DNA of 64,000 nt from Siphlonurus alternatus (Eukaryota > Arthropoda > Insecta > Ephemeroptera > Siphlonuridae): contig OX463781.1 in assembly GCA_949825025.1 (NCBI GenBank), positions 1,324,066-1,388,065 on the forward strand, given 5' to 3'. Of this stretch, positions 19,501 to 27,880 are shown in pieces (the stretch's first letter is position 1; every line of letters begins with the position of its first letter). The position numbers and the translations under genes were made by a program. The notes under the pieces are model-generated. The model searched no databases. It saw nothing but the letters and a program-made list of their open reading frames with translations, and was not told the origin of the DNA.

Positions 19501-22085
19501 ATTACACCTTTAGCATTTTAAACGATAATGGAAAATATGTGACGAAAATTGATACTCAACGAAACAACTAATGATTATTAAATAATCACGATATAATTTT
19601 ATTACACATTGAAAAGCATTTTAAACAATATAATAATAATAATGATAATAATAAATGTTTATTGAGCCAAATAAAAACATAGATACAGCATATTACAAAA
19701 GAAAATACCTGTAAGCTCAATGGGTGGACTGAAAAAGGCAGAACCTAAGCACAAAGTGAACAGCCACCCCAAACAAATAAATCAGAAAATACTGCTTCGT
19801 CAAAACAAAACATAGTTTAATGAATACTGTAAATATTGTTGTATATATTTATAAAAGTTATAAACGATGTTACACTCTTTCAATTTAGTAATAATTGTTT
19901 ATGATATTATAATTTAAAAAACAATAATTTATAAATTTTATAATTTTAGTGTTTTATTATTATTTAAATGTTTCAACTATGTTGTTATTCAATGTGACAC
20001 ATTTTTCATTGCTGGGGATGATTTTTAAAATGTGATTATTCAGAAAAACAAATTTTATGTCTGCACTTTACATAAACTACACCCCATGCAAGAGTTTGGA
20101 AAACTAGACTTGTAAACATTTAATTAATTTCCTACAAAAATGTGTGCCCAGGTGAAAAAATTAAGTCTTCAACTTATCCTTTACACGTCTAAACCTAATC
20201 TTTCTATACCTCTAAAACACATCTGAACTCTTTATCGCTCAAGTGAGGATGAAATGCAGACAATATTTCTAACATTTTATGTTATAGAAGAGGAAAAAAG
20301 ACCTATGCTCCTCTTAATCCCTCTTTTTTTCTTAAAAATGGCGCAAAATGGGAGGAAAAACGACTAGGAGGATAACAGATGAAATTTATTGCTGCTCTTG
20401 TGTTCAAACGCCTACATGATACAATGCTAGACCTTCGATCTCAAATAACGGATCTCCCTTATATTGCTCAGCACTGATCTAGCTCAAATTTTTAGCATCA
20501 TGATTAATACTCGATTTAGACCGGGGTAAAACACTAACAAGTGTTTTTTGAATGCCCTCGACAACTTGTTGCTGCCTCGATTCTTTCCCTTAGCCAAGAA
20601 GGATGAGATGAAAAACGTGCGATCTGGATAGAACCGGCAACACTGTAAGCTTTCCGGTTTCTTCTGATTAAAAAGTCCCCCTTCCGAATTTTGCTTTCCG
20701 GTTTCTTCTGATTAAAAATTCAATTAAGTCCCCCTTCCGATTTTCGCTTTCCGGTTTCTTCTGAATAAAAACCCTCCTTACGTTTCGCTTTCCGGTTTCT
20801 TCTGGTTAAAATCTTCTATCTAGGGGTCATATAAACTTGGCAACGTTTTCACGTTTTTTCACTCTCATTATTCTGGGCTGTAAGTCAGATTATGCTGCCT
20901 CTGCGGGTTATGTGACCCGCTCCGTTTAGAGGCTCGACAATTTGCCTAAACTTGGGGCGACTCCGGAATTGAAATAATCTTTCACTATTAAGCCCTTCCC
21001 TCTTATTTTGCACCATTTTAGAGGAAGAGAGGAAAAGACGAGATTACGTCTTCTTTCCTCTTATTGAGCATAAAATGTTAGAAATATTGAGAGCAGCTAG
21101 CCAGGTTTCTAGCCACGTTTAGTGTAACCAAGTTTAACTATGCCTGTTTTACGCAAGGACTATATACTGGGAGGACGGCCTAGGACAATTTATTGAAGAA
21201 CCTCGATACTCGACAATTCTCACCAACCTTCGGGAAAGTCCGCTAAATGAGCCACGTGCTCGGGCGGTTTCTTTGAGGAAGTCAAAGATTTGACAGCTTG
21301 ACAGATGGCTAATAAAGCGGCATCTTTGACCGCGGTATCTTTGTAGCCGACTCTATATAGGCCAATCAAATGCGCTAGAAAAGTCAAGGTCGTGACGTCA
21401 CTAGGTTGAGGAAATGGCGGCGCGTTGGCGGCAAAAATGTTAGGCCGTCCTCTTATATATAGTCCTTGTGTTTTACGTGTTAAACCACATAAAGTTAAAC
21501 GTGGTTAAGTTAAAAGTGGTTAGCAACCTGGCTAACTGCTTCGAGAATCGCGCCTATTCTCTCCATTTCATCCTCACTTTGAGCGAGGAGGAAATAAGAT
21601 GTGTTTTAAAGGTAAAAAGATTAGGTTTAGACGTGTAAAGGATGAGTTGAAGACGCAAGACTGGCTTTGAATCTGACTTATAATGAATTCAATTATAAGA
21701 GCAACAAATATTTCAAATATTTTTGTGATGTGCACTCGTCGCCTTGGAAAGTTTCCCACTTGCAGCCTTGTTAATTGCTTTGTCCCATAAGAATAACACA
21801 GGATATGGTGATCAACAAGGCTGCATAAGGAAATTTTCCAAGACGACGAGTGTACAATGAGTGAATCAACACATTGAACAACGAGAACTATTTTCGAATA
21901 TTTGAGACATTCTATTTCTATTTAAAATTAATAAAAAAAAAAAAAGAATTTTTTTTATAGAGATGATATGATAGGACAATTGCTTTAACTTATATTTGCA
22001 TTATGTTAATTTGACTAAAACTTATTCTGAATCTGAATGTGTTTGTTTCAGATGCACCGCGAAAAGGAAAAAGAAAAGGACGTAA
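13395..22085 (+). CDS. Pvf: PDGF/VEGF-related growth factor (Pvf-like), 5 coding exons, 225 aa
   Basis: Joining 13395-13581, 15268-15446, 16606-16695, 17879-18066 and 22052-22085 gives 678 nt, a 225-residue protein plus TAA stop; all junctions are GT/AG and phases agree (1,0,0,2). Residues 1-28 are a signal peptide (hydrophobic VSVLALACCAGLA). A cystine-knot growth-factor domain spans about 71-151: CKPRE, RRCGGYC, ACVPDK, then HETCRC. The six knot cysteines are C72, C101, C105, C111, C147 and C149. The two cysteines that normally link the dimer are absent. Residues 158-216 hold three C-x10-CxC(xC) repeats, as in the C-terminal part of VEGF-C/D and some insect Pvfs. The tail KRKKKR is basic and may bind matrix. 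By family it should be a secreted ligand of the receptor tyrosine kinase Pvr, acting in blood-cell survival, cell migration and epithelial patterning. Product assignment is firm; the exact orthologue is not. Confidence 0.9.
13690..14034. mobile_element. Foldback element ('AATGGATAGAGG' family) in Pvf intron 1
   Basis: The left arm has CGACCTCAA, TGCAGAAATGGATA and GTTATGCTACTCTGATTTTT; the right arm is inverse and ends TTTTGAGGTCGATACTC. The centre has GACGTCTCTTGACAGGC and GGGGCGTGGGTTC. Confidence 0.82.
14056..14316 (-). mobile_element. M1 miniature element in Pvf intron 1
   Basis: Reverse copy: starts CCCGACTTGAAATAAATTTC, ends AAGACGTAATTTTTCAACTA then TAAGGG. It inserted next to the foldback element just upstream. 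Confidence 0.82.
14614..15182. repeat. Large foldback (about 570 bp) in Pvf intron 1
   Basis: The left arm GTAACTGCTGAAACTACGTG, ATTAACATTGTAAAATCATG, GTAAATGCTCTGACAGCAG pairs with the right arm CAGTTACCTC..., CATGATTTTACAATGTTAAT, CTGCTGACAGATCATTTAC. The outer ends are GACGTCATAGAGG and its inverse ATGACGCC. It ends about 85 bp before exon 2. Confidence 0.75.
15268..15446 (+). CDS. Pvf: Pvf-like coding exon 2 (first half of cystine-knot domain)
   Basis: Acceptor TGTCCACAG|GAGAC and donor CGCAGG|GTGAGC. It encodes GDSAISLVPCKPRETL, then YMPDVALVRRCGGYC and CVPDKVKMVKRR, including four of the six knot cysteines. Confidence 0.92.
15467..15545. repeat. Half copy of the 'TCGCTCCATGGAA' foldback family, Pvf intron 2
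   Basis: Contains GGGGCTTGGCGGGGCGAGAA, AACGCACTTGATTCAA and GGCGGCCATGTTGGTGG, corresponding to one arm of the element at 30148-30365. Confidence 0.6.
15646..15853. mobile_element. 'TCGCTCCATGGAA' foldback element, Pvf intron 2
   Basis: Left arm: CTATGGAGCGATGTTG, GGCTTGGCGAGTTGAGAAAA, GGCGGCTATGTTGGCG. Right arm: ATGGCTACCATACGATATTG, AAGCAAGTGCGCTTTTCT, CATCGCTGCATGG. Confidence 0.75.
15862..16081. mobile_element. PIF/Harbinger-like miniature element (AGGYGGATTCA ends), Pvf intron 2
   Basis: TTA flanks each side (15859-15861, 16082-16084). Ends AAGGTGGATTCACATGGCGA and CCATCTGAATCCGC. A second copy in reverse orientation is at 34421-34634. Both keep ATTCGC, GCGATTT and GTTGCGGCAG-type internal pieces. 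Confidence 0.8.
16095..16280. repeat. Degenerate 'TCGCTCCATGGAA' family copy, Pvf intron 2
   Basis: Has AGCGGGGTTTGGCTATGCCG, CACTTGCAGTAAATCC, TATGGCGGCAATGTTG on the left and TACAAATGCGCCTTTTTAGT, GCCGCCAAGCCC on the right. Confidence 0.55.
16308..16500. mobile_element. 'TCGCTCCATGGAA' foldback element, Pvf intron 2
   Basis: Left arm TTTTCCATGGAGCGATGTTG, AGCGAGGCGAGAAAAGCGCA, TATGGAAGCCATGCTGG. The right arm is inverse and ends TCAACATCGCTCCATGGGAA. It ends about 105 bp before exon 3. Confidence 0.8.
16606..16695 (+). CDS. Pvf: Pvf-like coding exon 3 (end of cystine-knot domain)
   Basis: Acceptor GTGTTTGCAG|GTACGC and donor GCAAG|GTACAC, phase 0 on both sides. It encodes VREHNLFNPR...FRVEQHETCRCGCK, supplying the last two knot cysteines. 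Confidence 0.92.
16696..17078 (+). repeat. Minisatellite of 8 units starting at the Pvf exon 3 splice donor
   Basis: Units begin TTGCCTAAAGTTTCTCCCT or close at 16705, 16748, 16791, 16835, 16875, 16931, 17003 and 17046, so unit length is 40-72 bp. Each continues with a GTGGAAA.. piece and TACACATC or TACACCTC. The first unit follows the donor directly (GCAAG|GTACACCTGTTGCC). Confidence 0.85.
17236..17290. promoter_or_regulatory. Cluster of three TGACGTCA sites in Pvf intron 3
   Basis: TGACGTCA occurs at 17237, 17268 and 17282. The palindrome is the canonical binding site of CREB/ATF bZIP factors. Regulation of the gene is inference. Confidence 0.4.
17475..17501. repeat. Short near-perfect palindrome
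   Basis: ACTTAACGATAA and its inverse TTATCGTTAAGT around CAA. It may be the core of a decayed foldback element. Confidence 0.5.
17628..17768. mobile_element. hAT-like miniature element, 141 bp, perfect 8-bp target duplication, Pvf intron 3
   Basis: Starts CAGGCGCATATCC, ends CACGCCTG. It is flanked by exact CTCATCAT on both sides (17620-17627, 17769-17776). An 8-bp duplication and CAGG..CCTG ends are hAT hallmarks. The interior shares GAAAATGCCTATATTACCCA with relatives. It sits 110 bp before exon 4. No transposase. Confidence 0.88.
17879..18066 (+). CDS. Pvf: Pvf-like coding exon 4 (C-x10-CxCxC repeats)
   Basis: Acceptor GGTTGGCAG|GTTCAAG and donor CTGTAG|GTGAGC (phase 2). It encodes two full C-x10-CRCxC repeats (C158...C173, C180...C195) and the start of a third (C203...C214). 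GC-rich codons contrast sharply with the intron. Confidence 0.92.
18170..18475. mobile_element. Foldback element ('AATGGATAGAGG' family), Pvf intron 4
   Basis: Left: GTATTGACCTCAAATTTTTT, AGAAATGGATAGAGCGTGCC. Right: GCACGATCTATCCATTTCTG, TTTTTGAGGTCGATCCTC. The centre has TTCTCTTTGTGATGTCACG and a TGACGTCA at 18337. Confidence 0.82.
18507..18660. repeat. Foldback, Pvf intron 4
   Basis: TCCAAGCTAAT, TTTTTGAACCTCAGCTAC, CTTTTGAACCTGGATT pair with inverses AATCCAGGTTCAAAAG, GTAGCTGGGGCTCAAAAAT, TTGGCTTGGA. Confidence 0.75.
18688..18885. repeat. Foldback with two central TGACGTCA sites, Pvf intron 4
   Basis: The outer arms AAAATTATTCTCTTTTTATC and GATAAAATAAAATTATTT pair, and inner ACGAGATAGATAT pairs with ATCGATCTC. 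TGACGTCA occurs at 18757 and 18791. Confidence 0.65.
19084..19252. mobile_element. hAT-like miniature element (CAGGCGCGGATC family), Pvf intron 4
   Basis: Ends TAGGCACGGATTCAG and GGATCCGCGCCTG. Interior GGAAATGCCTATATTGTCCA, TGTTAAATCCAAAATTTTGG. The duplication is not visible, so the ends have decayed. Confidence 0.75.
19253..19624. other. AT-rich intron sequence
   Basis: Nothing recognised. Confidence 0.4.
19625..19800 (-). mobile_element. LINE 3' end fragment
   Basis: Minus strand ends CTCAATAAACATTTATTATT then (ATT)n, like the LINE fragment at 55340-56300 (CTCAATAAAACATTTATTAT). No coding part is recognisable. Confidence 0.6.
19801..20146. other. AT-rich intron sequence
   Basis: A GTAATACATTATTATG-like stretch near 36327 resembles 20060-20100 (CACTTTACATA... 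CACCCCA), so a short unnamed repeat is possible. No gene. Confidence 0.35.
20147..20395 (+). mobile_element. M1 miniature element, Pvf intron 4
   Basis: CCCAGGTGAAAAAATTAAGT, CTTTACACGTCTAAACCTAA, GTGAGGATGAAATGCAGACA, AACAGATGAAATTTATT; the 3' end is decayed. Confidence 0.75.
20396..20648. other. Intron sequence, nothing recognised
   Basis: No exon or repeat recognised. Confidence 0.35.
20649..20822 (+). repeat. Minisatellite, 4 units
   Basis: GCTTTCCGGTTTCTTCTG followed by ATTAAAA starts at 20649, 20693, 20746 and 20787, with unit lengths of 44, 53 and 41 bp and shared spacers (TCCCCCTTCCGA). Confidence 0.85.
21090..21559. mobile_element. Foldback inserted in M1
   Basis: The left arm GCTAGCCAGGTTTCTAGCCA, CGTTTAGTG pairs with the right arm AAAGTGGTTAGCAACCTGGC, TAACTGC. 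A diverged one-armed relative lies at about 25395-25475 (AACGTGGTTAGTGAGAAACC). Confidence 0.7.
21154..21468. mobile_element. Inner 315-bp element with perfect 9-bp target duplication
   Basis: Ends CAAGGACTATATACTGGGAG and ATATATAGTCCTTG are inverse. It is flanked by exact TGTTTTACG (21145-21153, 21469-21477). GAGGACGGCCTA and its inverse TAGGCCGTCCTC extend the arms. A 9-bp duplication fits Mutator-like transposition. Contains TGACGTCA at 21391. Confidence 0.88.
21733..21853. mobile_element. Foldback element, 'CACTCGTCGCCTTGG' family, Pvf intron 4
   Basis: CACTCGTCGCCTTGGAAAGT, GCAGCCTTGTTAATTG on the left; ACAAGGCTGCATAAGGAAAT, CCAAGACGACGAGTG on the right. Confidence 0.82.
22052..22085 (+). 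CDS. Pvf: Pvf-like terminal coding exon 5
   Basis: Acceptor GTTTGTTTCAG|ATGCACC after a pyrimidine tract. The split codon AG|A gives Arg. The exon then encodes CTAKRKKKRT and TAA (22083-22085). It completes the third CRC motif and adds a basic tail. Phase match and motif completion support it although it is tiny. The 3' UTR is not resolved; the nearest AATAAA is near 22615 within a foldback element, another near 24949. Confidence 0.78.
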
Positions 22086-22313
22086 CCGCTCCGTGTAATT
22101 CCGTGCCCAATCTGCCCTGCAGTGATCTCGTGTGCTTGTGTTTATTTATTTTAATATTAAAAATATTTACCAAAATCAAGTCCATGTTTTTTACCCTGTC
22201 CAATCTTCGTGTCACACGAAACACAATTGTTTTTTTTTTATTTCACAAGGATACACCCTATGATTTAGGAGCTTGAGGCGGGTTAATAGACAATAATGCT
22301 TTTGGCATTTGTT

Positions 22314-22620
22314 TATTTCATAATTAGAAAATATACATAAAATTATGCTTTTTTATTTTTTTTTCAGATTTTTTGGAACTAATTAAAAACAATATGTAAA
22401 ATATCTGAATTAGGGTGGTACAACCTGATGGGACAACCGTGACGTCATCAGTAGCCAATCACAGCGCGAGAAAATGACATCACGGTTGTCTCATCAGGTG
22501 TACCACCCTAATTCAGATATTTAAAATATATATTTTTTAATTTAGTTCCCGCACTCCAAAAATTCTGAAAAAATTCAGAAGAGCATATTTTTATGTATAT
22601 TTTTTTTAATTATGAAATAA
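22314..22620. mobile_element. Foldback element inserted in the SINE
   Basis: The left arm TTATTTCATAATTAGAAAAT, AAAATATCTGAATTAGGGTG, GTACAACCTGATGGGACAAC pairs with the right arm, which reads CATCACGGTTGTCTCATCAG, CACCCTAATTCAGATATTT, TTAATTATGAAATAA. The loop holds TGACGTCA at 22439. Confidence 0.85.
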
Positions 22621-22644
22621 AAAAATGCAACCATTATTGCATAT

Positions 22645-22846
22645 TGTCACAGTTAGGGAGTATAGCTGTTATTATAATTGCTAAATAGGTTGCAAAAGTG
22701 CTGACCATAGGGAAGTATCAATGAGGTGTCCAGCGGTCGGTTGCGTCAGCCATCCGCCCACTCAACACACTCCAAGCATTCCCCTAACAACCTATTTAGC
22801 AATAAAAATAACAGCCGTACTTCCTGATTGTGACAAAATAATTATA
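22645..22846. mobile_element. Second foldback inserted in the SINE
   Basis: ATTGTCACAGTTAGGGAGTA, TAATTGCTAAATAGGTTG pairs with CAACCTATTTAGCAATAAAA, CGTACTTCCTGATTGTGACA. Confidence 0.75.
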
Positions 22847-22982
22847 GGGATAAGAAATAGGAGGGAAAGGATGGTGGCTACAGCCTGTTACGCGTCCCAA
22901 CCTTCACTGAGGTGAGACTGAGGGAACCGTAGAAAACCTCAGTCAGGAAGGACACCTCTACTTTTTATCAATGGACCTCATT

Positions 22983-23529
22983 AAAAAAATAGCAACCCCA
23001 TAAAAAGAGTTATGGATTTTTGTCTATGGTGTCGCTAATGTAGCTATATTGTATATTATAATATGCGCTACACTAGCGCCAATATGCTCAAACCTCACAA
23101 GCTCTGATTTTTTTTTATCAAATTTCTGTTGATAAGAATAAGATATGGAGGCCTCAAATAATCTCTGCAACCGCATGTAGAGAGGAAAGATTGTTTTTGG
23201 ATTGTGTTCTCTCTTTACATGCGACTAAACAGTGGGAAAATTGGACCAATCAGAGCAGAGGTAGGTGGCGTTAATTTGCACGACAAGTGGATTAATTAAC
23301 GAGAGATGTGGAGGGGCTGTCACAAACAATAAACGACTTAATCGGATTTTCCTCAAGACAATTTTAGATTCATTTCTGATTTTGAAATAAGTTGAAATTT
23401 TACTTCAAATTGTATGAAAGTAAAAAATGTTGTAACTCGTTTGCAATAATTCTGCTACCATAATTTCGAGTGCAATAATGAAATATCTGAGGTAAGCGCA
23501 ACAATGAATTTTTTATACCGATTTACAGC
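22983..23529. other. Intergenic sequence
   Basis: No gene. A short ATGTAGCTATATTG / GCGCTACACTAGCGCC region near 23040-23085 has weak dyad symmetry. Confidence 0.35.
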
Positions 23530-23531
23530 TT

Positions 23532-23769
23532 TTAAGGGTAAGATAACACGAAATATCGATTGTATAGTAGTCCCATTTGATTAACATGCAAACCTTAGCA
23601 ACCTCATAATAATTCTGATTTATTTTTTTAGAGAAAGTTCTTAGCACCAAAAAAAATGTAAACAAAATTTCAAAACAATCGCTCGATCTGATTTTTTTAA
23701 AATTTTGTTTTTAAATTTTCAGTTCAGTTTAGGGCTTTCCCATGTGTAGACCTAATAAACTGTCTCTCT

Positions 23770-23816
<47 letters not shown>

Positions 23817-23897
23817 ATTATTATGAGGTTGCTAATGTTTACATGTTAATCAAATGGGACTACAACAATCGATGTTTCGCGTTATCTTACCTTTAGT
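23532..23897. mobile_element. Foldback of the GGTAGAGATAA group, with poly(A) run
   Basis: Left AAGGGTAAGATAACACGAAA, CCCATTTGATTAACATGCAA; right CATGTTAATCAAATGGGACT, CGCGTTATCTTACCTTTA. A run of about 46 A lies at 23769-23814 in the right arm. Confidence 0.78.
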
Positions 23898-25394
23898 TGC
23901 ACTCAACTGAAGAACGATATTATTATAAAAAAAACGATAACATTAAAAATATTTTAAACATAAAGCTAAAGAATTATACTTTCAGTGCATGTAATTTGCA
24001 TTTTATATTTTTAATATTTTAATGGATTAAAGATAAAAGAACAATGAAACCTACTGAACATTTTAATATTTCTAAAGCAAGCAGATAGTATGAAATACAT
24101 TAAAACGGAGAGAAAGAAAACTGGAAAATAATAGGAATTATTATTGCTTATCTGTTTGAACAATTTTACTGCATTACAAACATTGTTGAACAACAATTGT
24201 TACATTGTTAACTCTTTGATATTGTTGAGACATGCAAAACCACTTTACTTTAATGATGGAGCTATTAGTCAGTATGACCTAGAAACCTAACAAAGGATGC
24301 AAAAATGGGAAATTAATAAAAAAAGATGACATTAAAGTTCTTTCCTTTCTAAATCATCGCGACAAAGAAATGACATTTTTCAAGATCGCCGCCGCTAATG
24401 TTAGAGCTATACAAAACTCCAAGACAACTTCTAATGACACAGAGGGAGGGGGGACTTAACGTGATGTAATTCTTTTGACTTTTTTACTGACCAAAGTCAC
24501 TCCGTACGATTTTTTTTTCTTATGTTAAATGAACATTATTAATTGTGATAGTTATATATAATAACAATGGGGGCAATTCACGAAACATTTATTCAGATTT
24601 CTCACTAAATGTTGTGTAAAGTTAGTTTATTGTAAATTATACTATACGTATTTGGTATAATACAGATTTGGTACCGATGATTTACATGTGAAATTCTATT
24701 TGTACATAGTAGTGATGAAGTAATATTTATTTTTGTATGATAAACTAACTGCAATATTATCCCTCTGTTTCAGTTTTTTTTGTTTCAGCTGTCTTTGTTT
24801 CAGTTATTGAATGAGCATCCTTATGTTTCAGGAAACTTTTGTTTTTTAAAATTGATTAATGTAAACCTTAATTGATAAAAAAAATGAGTTATTAAAATTT
24901 GTATTTTGCAAAATTGAGAAGTAATCTAATCTAACTCTTTGGTTTTCAATAAAAATAAAGTATTTTTGTATTTCTTTAATAAAGAGTAAATTATTATTAT
25001 TATTATCTTTTGTATTGCAATATAAGATATATAGATAATATATTTCTGGTTAATTATAAATTTCATATAGAAGTTAATAGATCTGATAAATATTTCTGTT
25101 TTTGTGGTGCATAAAACATATATACTAAAGTCCTTTTGTTTCAGATGGACCTAGAAGGGCTGTGGCTCTTTGTCTGTGTAAACTTATAGTATTATAGAAC
25201 AGCTGTATATTAGTCAAACATTGTTTGTTTGTTTTTTATTTAGAACTTAAGGATCAAACAATTCTGTATAAGGAAAAAAAATTTTTTTTTGAGAATATAT
25301 TATTTTTTTTTTGAAATTTTCGGTGTAAATTTATGTAAAGTGTACATAATCTTGTCTTTTATGAATAAAAATTGTAAAAAAAAAACCGCTGTTA
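23898..25394. other. AT-rich intergenic sequence with possible LINE 3' tails
   Basis: AATAAAATAAAG-like signals near 24949 and a TTA repeat near 24995-25008 look like a LINE 3' end. ATGAATAAAAATTGT followed by ten A near 25367-25386 is a second tail-like end. No coding part recognised. Confidence 0.35.
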
Positions 25395-25605
25395 GCGCCA
25401 GCCTAATTCAATGACATGCACTAAACGTGGTTAGTGAGAAACCTGGATATTAACTCTCTTCGTGAATCACGCCCATTAACTTTAAAGTTCATTGGTACTT
25501 TTGAAATCTCTCAGTTTGATTAAAGAACGAAACCTTTAATGATTTATCGTCACATTTTATTGACGTACAAAATTGGAGAAATTGAAAAGAAGATAAGTAA
25601 TGGAC

Positions 25606-25905
25606 ACCCTGCATGAAATTATTTGTTTTATATTTATAGTTAGAAGACCTATCTATTAGAGCTTTAGAGCAATGCATATACAGTGTGTTAAAATTTGGTA
25701 TATTTTTTGAACCCTCTAACACGTACCTTTTAAACGTGCTGCAAAACGCTGTGACGTCATATAGTCATGCAAATATTTAACACGTGTAAGCAAAAGGAAA
25801 AATATTTGCTAAACTTAAAGATTTCAAAAAAATCAGAAAAAATTGACAATATATAACTCAAGATGCTGCAGTATTCAAATAATAAAAAATTTACAAAGAT
25901 TCATT
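25606..25905. mobile_element. Element of the 'TGGACAACCTGCATGAAA' family
   Basis: Left end AATGGACACCCTGCATGAAA. Core ACGCTGTGACGTCATATAGT, CATGCAAATATTTAACACG. Relatives: 31628, 33713, 34225, 58823. Confidence 0.6.
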
Positions 25906-25921
25906 TTTCTGGTTATATAAT

Positions 25922-26246
25922 GGAGTATCGACCTCAAAAATTTTTATAGCAGAAATGGATAGAGGATGAAAAGTTATGTTACTCTGATTTTTTTCAGATT
26001 TTTAGGGACCGGGAAATATTGCTAAAAAGTTTTGGCGAGGTCGGGTTCCAATCCTCGTCCCTTTTGGGTTCTATCTTTTATTAAAAGAGGCGGCAAGAGG
26101 CGGCACTTTTTCTGCACTTTCAATAATTTTTAAAAAATAGTTGCCGGGCTGTAAAAAATCTGAAAAAATCACAGAGTAGCATAACTTTGCACCTTCTATC
26201 CATTTCTGCAATAAAAAAAATGGAGGTCGGTACTCCATTATTGACG
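25922..26246. mobile_element. Foldback element ('AATGGATAGAGG' family)
   Basis: GAGTATCGACCTCAAAAATT, GCAGAAATGGATAGAGGATG on the left and CCTTCTATCCATTTCTGCAA, GGAGGTCGGTACTCC on the right. The centre has AGAGGCGGCAAGAGGCGGCA. Confidence 0.85.
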
Positions 26247-26278
26247 TTTTATTATTGTGATATTTTCAAATACTTAGA

Positions 26279-26284
<6 letters not shown>

Positions 26285-26370
<86 letters not shown>
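26285..26370 (+). repeat. (GA)n microsatellite, about 43 units
   Basis: Pure GA run; the Arg-Glu frame over it is an artefact. Confidence 0.97.
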
Positions 26371-26375
<5 letters not shown>

Positions 26376-26387
26376 AGATGATGATAT

Positions 26388-26850
26388 TTAAGGGTATAAA
26401 GTGACACGCCCAATGTTAAAATTATTTCCGCACATGAAAATTATGAAACGTATATCATTAAATTTTTAATGATTGTCTAGTTCTTTTTTGACATCTGATT
26501 CTCAGATTTCGAAAAAGCACTAAACAATCATTAATAATTTAATTTCACGCCATCGTGATCGTACAGAAGTAAGAAATACAACAGGAAACATTTATATCTG
26601 AAAATGTTCTCCTCTACATCCCCTCTATCAGTATAAAAAATATCAGTATATATACAAATTTGAGCTGAATTTTTAAAGTTGACTGACATGGAGAAATGGA
26701 ACATCGATGTTAAATTATTCAACTTTTAAAAATTTATAACTAAAAAAACTAGATTTAATTTTTATACCTGATATTTTAGGAGATGTAGAGGAGAACATTT
26801 TAAGATGTGTTTCATAATTTTCATGTGTGGTATTTCTTTATTGGGCTTGG
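26388..26850. mobile_element. GGTAGAGATAA-group foldback with a small insertion
   Basis: The left arm shares ACACGCCCAATGTTAAAA and ATGTTCTCCTCTACATCCCC with the copies at 35006 and 38277; the right arm has GAGATGTAGAGGAGAACATT. A small foldback at about 26462-26538 (TTAATGATTGTCTAGT / ACTAAACAATCATTAA) lies in the left arm. Confidence 0.75.
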
Positions 26851-26931
26851 TACTAATATGGCAGAGATAGGAGTGACGTCACAACGCACGGTAAAAACAC
26901 GAAGAAATTACTTTCTCCAACGCTGCAGTTT

Positions 26932-26966
26932 GGCCACGTGTGACGTCACGTGGCCAGCTGGTATAT
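26932..26966. promoter_or_regulatory. Palindrome GGCCACGTG-TGACGT-CACGTGGCC beside TATATA
   Basis: Nine-base arms are perfectly inverse and contain CACGTG E-boxes around a TGACGTCA. TATATA follows at 26962. It resembles a promoter, but no gene follows, so function is uncertain. Confidence 0.35.
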
Positions 26967-27119
26967 AGCGACGTTAACTCCACCTGCTGTGGAGGACAAA
27001 AAACACAATTTCGGGACCCAAGCGGCCACTCGTTTTTATTAAAATGTCGTCCACATATGAGATTTGTGACCATACACTCAAATGTCATTTCTCCATCAGA
27101 CCGGCCTTGCCAAGTGAAG

Positions 27120-27880
27120 AATTGACAAGGTGCATTTCCATGGAACGAGCGCGCGGGGAAAGTGCCGCAGCCAATCAGAGGCTCAGGATTTTCTCAACTT
27201 GCGAGGAGCGATTTTATCGCCAACATGGCTTCTTCTTCTTCTTCTTCTTCTTCTTGATCCGTTTCTGAGAATAGCCCGAACAGGCATGCACCCAATACTA
27301 GTTTTATTGTTCTTGTAATTAACTAATTAAAGTTAGGAGGGGCTTGTAAAGGATTATGGATGAACAATGGGTAGAAATTTTGATTATGGGATGTGGTATG
27401 CAAAATGGGAAGGTGATGATGGGAATGCCAGCATGCAAGGTATGTGGTGGTGATTTAATTAGGGTCAAGTATGACTATTTGGCGTGGGGTGCAAGAATGT
27501 GATGATGCAGGCGCCAACATGAAAAAAGATGTAACAGGAGGTTTGAAGCAATCACGTGTCGTCCTGTGGCGACCGTGAGCAGGGAAAAGTAGTGATTGTG
27601 GGGGTGCGGTGAGGCGAGAATGATAATTATGAATCAAATTGACTAGGGATAGGGGTATAGAAATCAAGACGATTAATATATAGAATAGGATAGGGATAGT
27701 TACCAGGATAGGACAGACAAATTGAGCGGAGAATCACGTCGACGTTGCTCACACTAGGCGCGCCATCTTGATTCCTCCTTTGATCGCCAACATGGCCGCC
27801 ATACGAGATTAAAGCAAGTGTGCATTTCTCGCCCGGCCAAAAGCCTTGCTCGACATCGCTCCAGGGAAATGCACTTTTAG
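27120..27880. repeat. 'TCGCTCCATGGAA' family arms separated by about 500 bp
   Basis: 27136-27240 carries one arm (TTTCCATGGAACGAGCGCGC, GAGCGATTTTATCGCCAACA) and 27765-27875 the other (GATCGCCAACATGGCCGCCA, CTCGACATCGCTCCAGGGAA). The middle is unrecognised, moderately G-rich sequence without a gene. Confidence 0.5.
27228..27255 (+). repeat. (TTC)n microsatellite, about 9 units
   Basis: Short CTT/TTC run. Confidence 0.9.

Larger units (their letters stand above)
20962..21652 (-). mobile_element. M1 miniature element split by nested insertions, Pvf intron 4
   Basis: The left part 20962-21089 (GAATTGAAATAATC, CATAAAATGTTAGAAATATT) and right part 21560-21652 (TCCATTTCATCCTCACTTTG, AAGGATGAGTTGAAGACG) together equal one reverse M1 copy. 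Confidence 0.78.
22246..22982 (-). repeat. 5S-derived SINE subfamily A fragment, split by insertions
   Basis: 22246-22283 carries the 3' end (ACACCCTATGATTTAGGAGC, TTGAGGCGGGTTAATAG). 22846-22982 continues the body (GGAAAGGATGGTGGCTACAG, GTGAGACTGAGGGAACCGTA, AAAACCTCAGTCAGGAAGGA). About 560 bp lies between. The 5S head is missing. Confidence 0.7.

Noticed and set aside
26187..26381. Arg-Glu repeat protein on the plus strand
   Set aside because: Translation of the (GA)n microsatellite.
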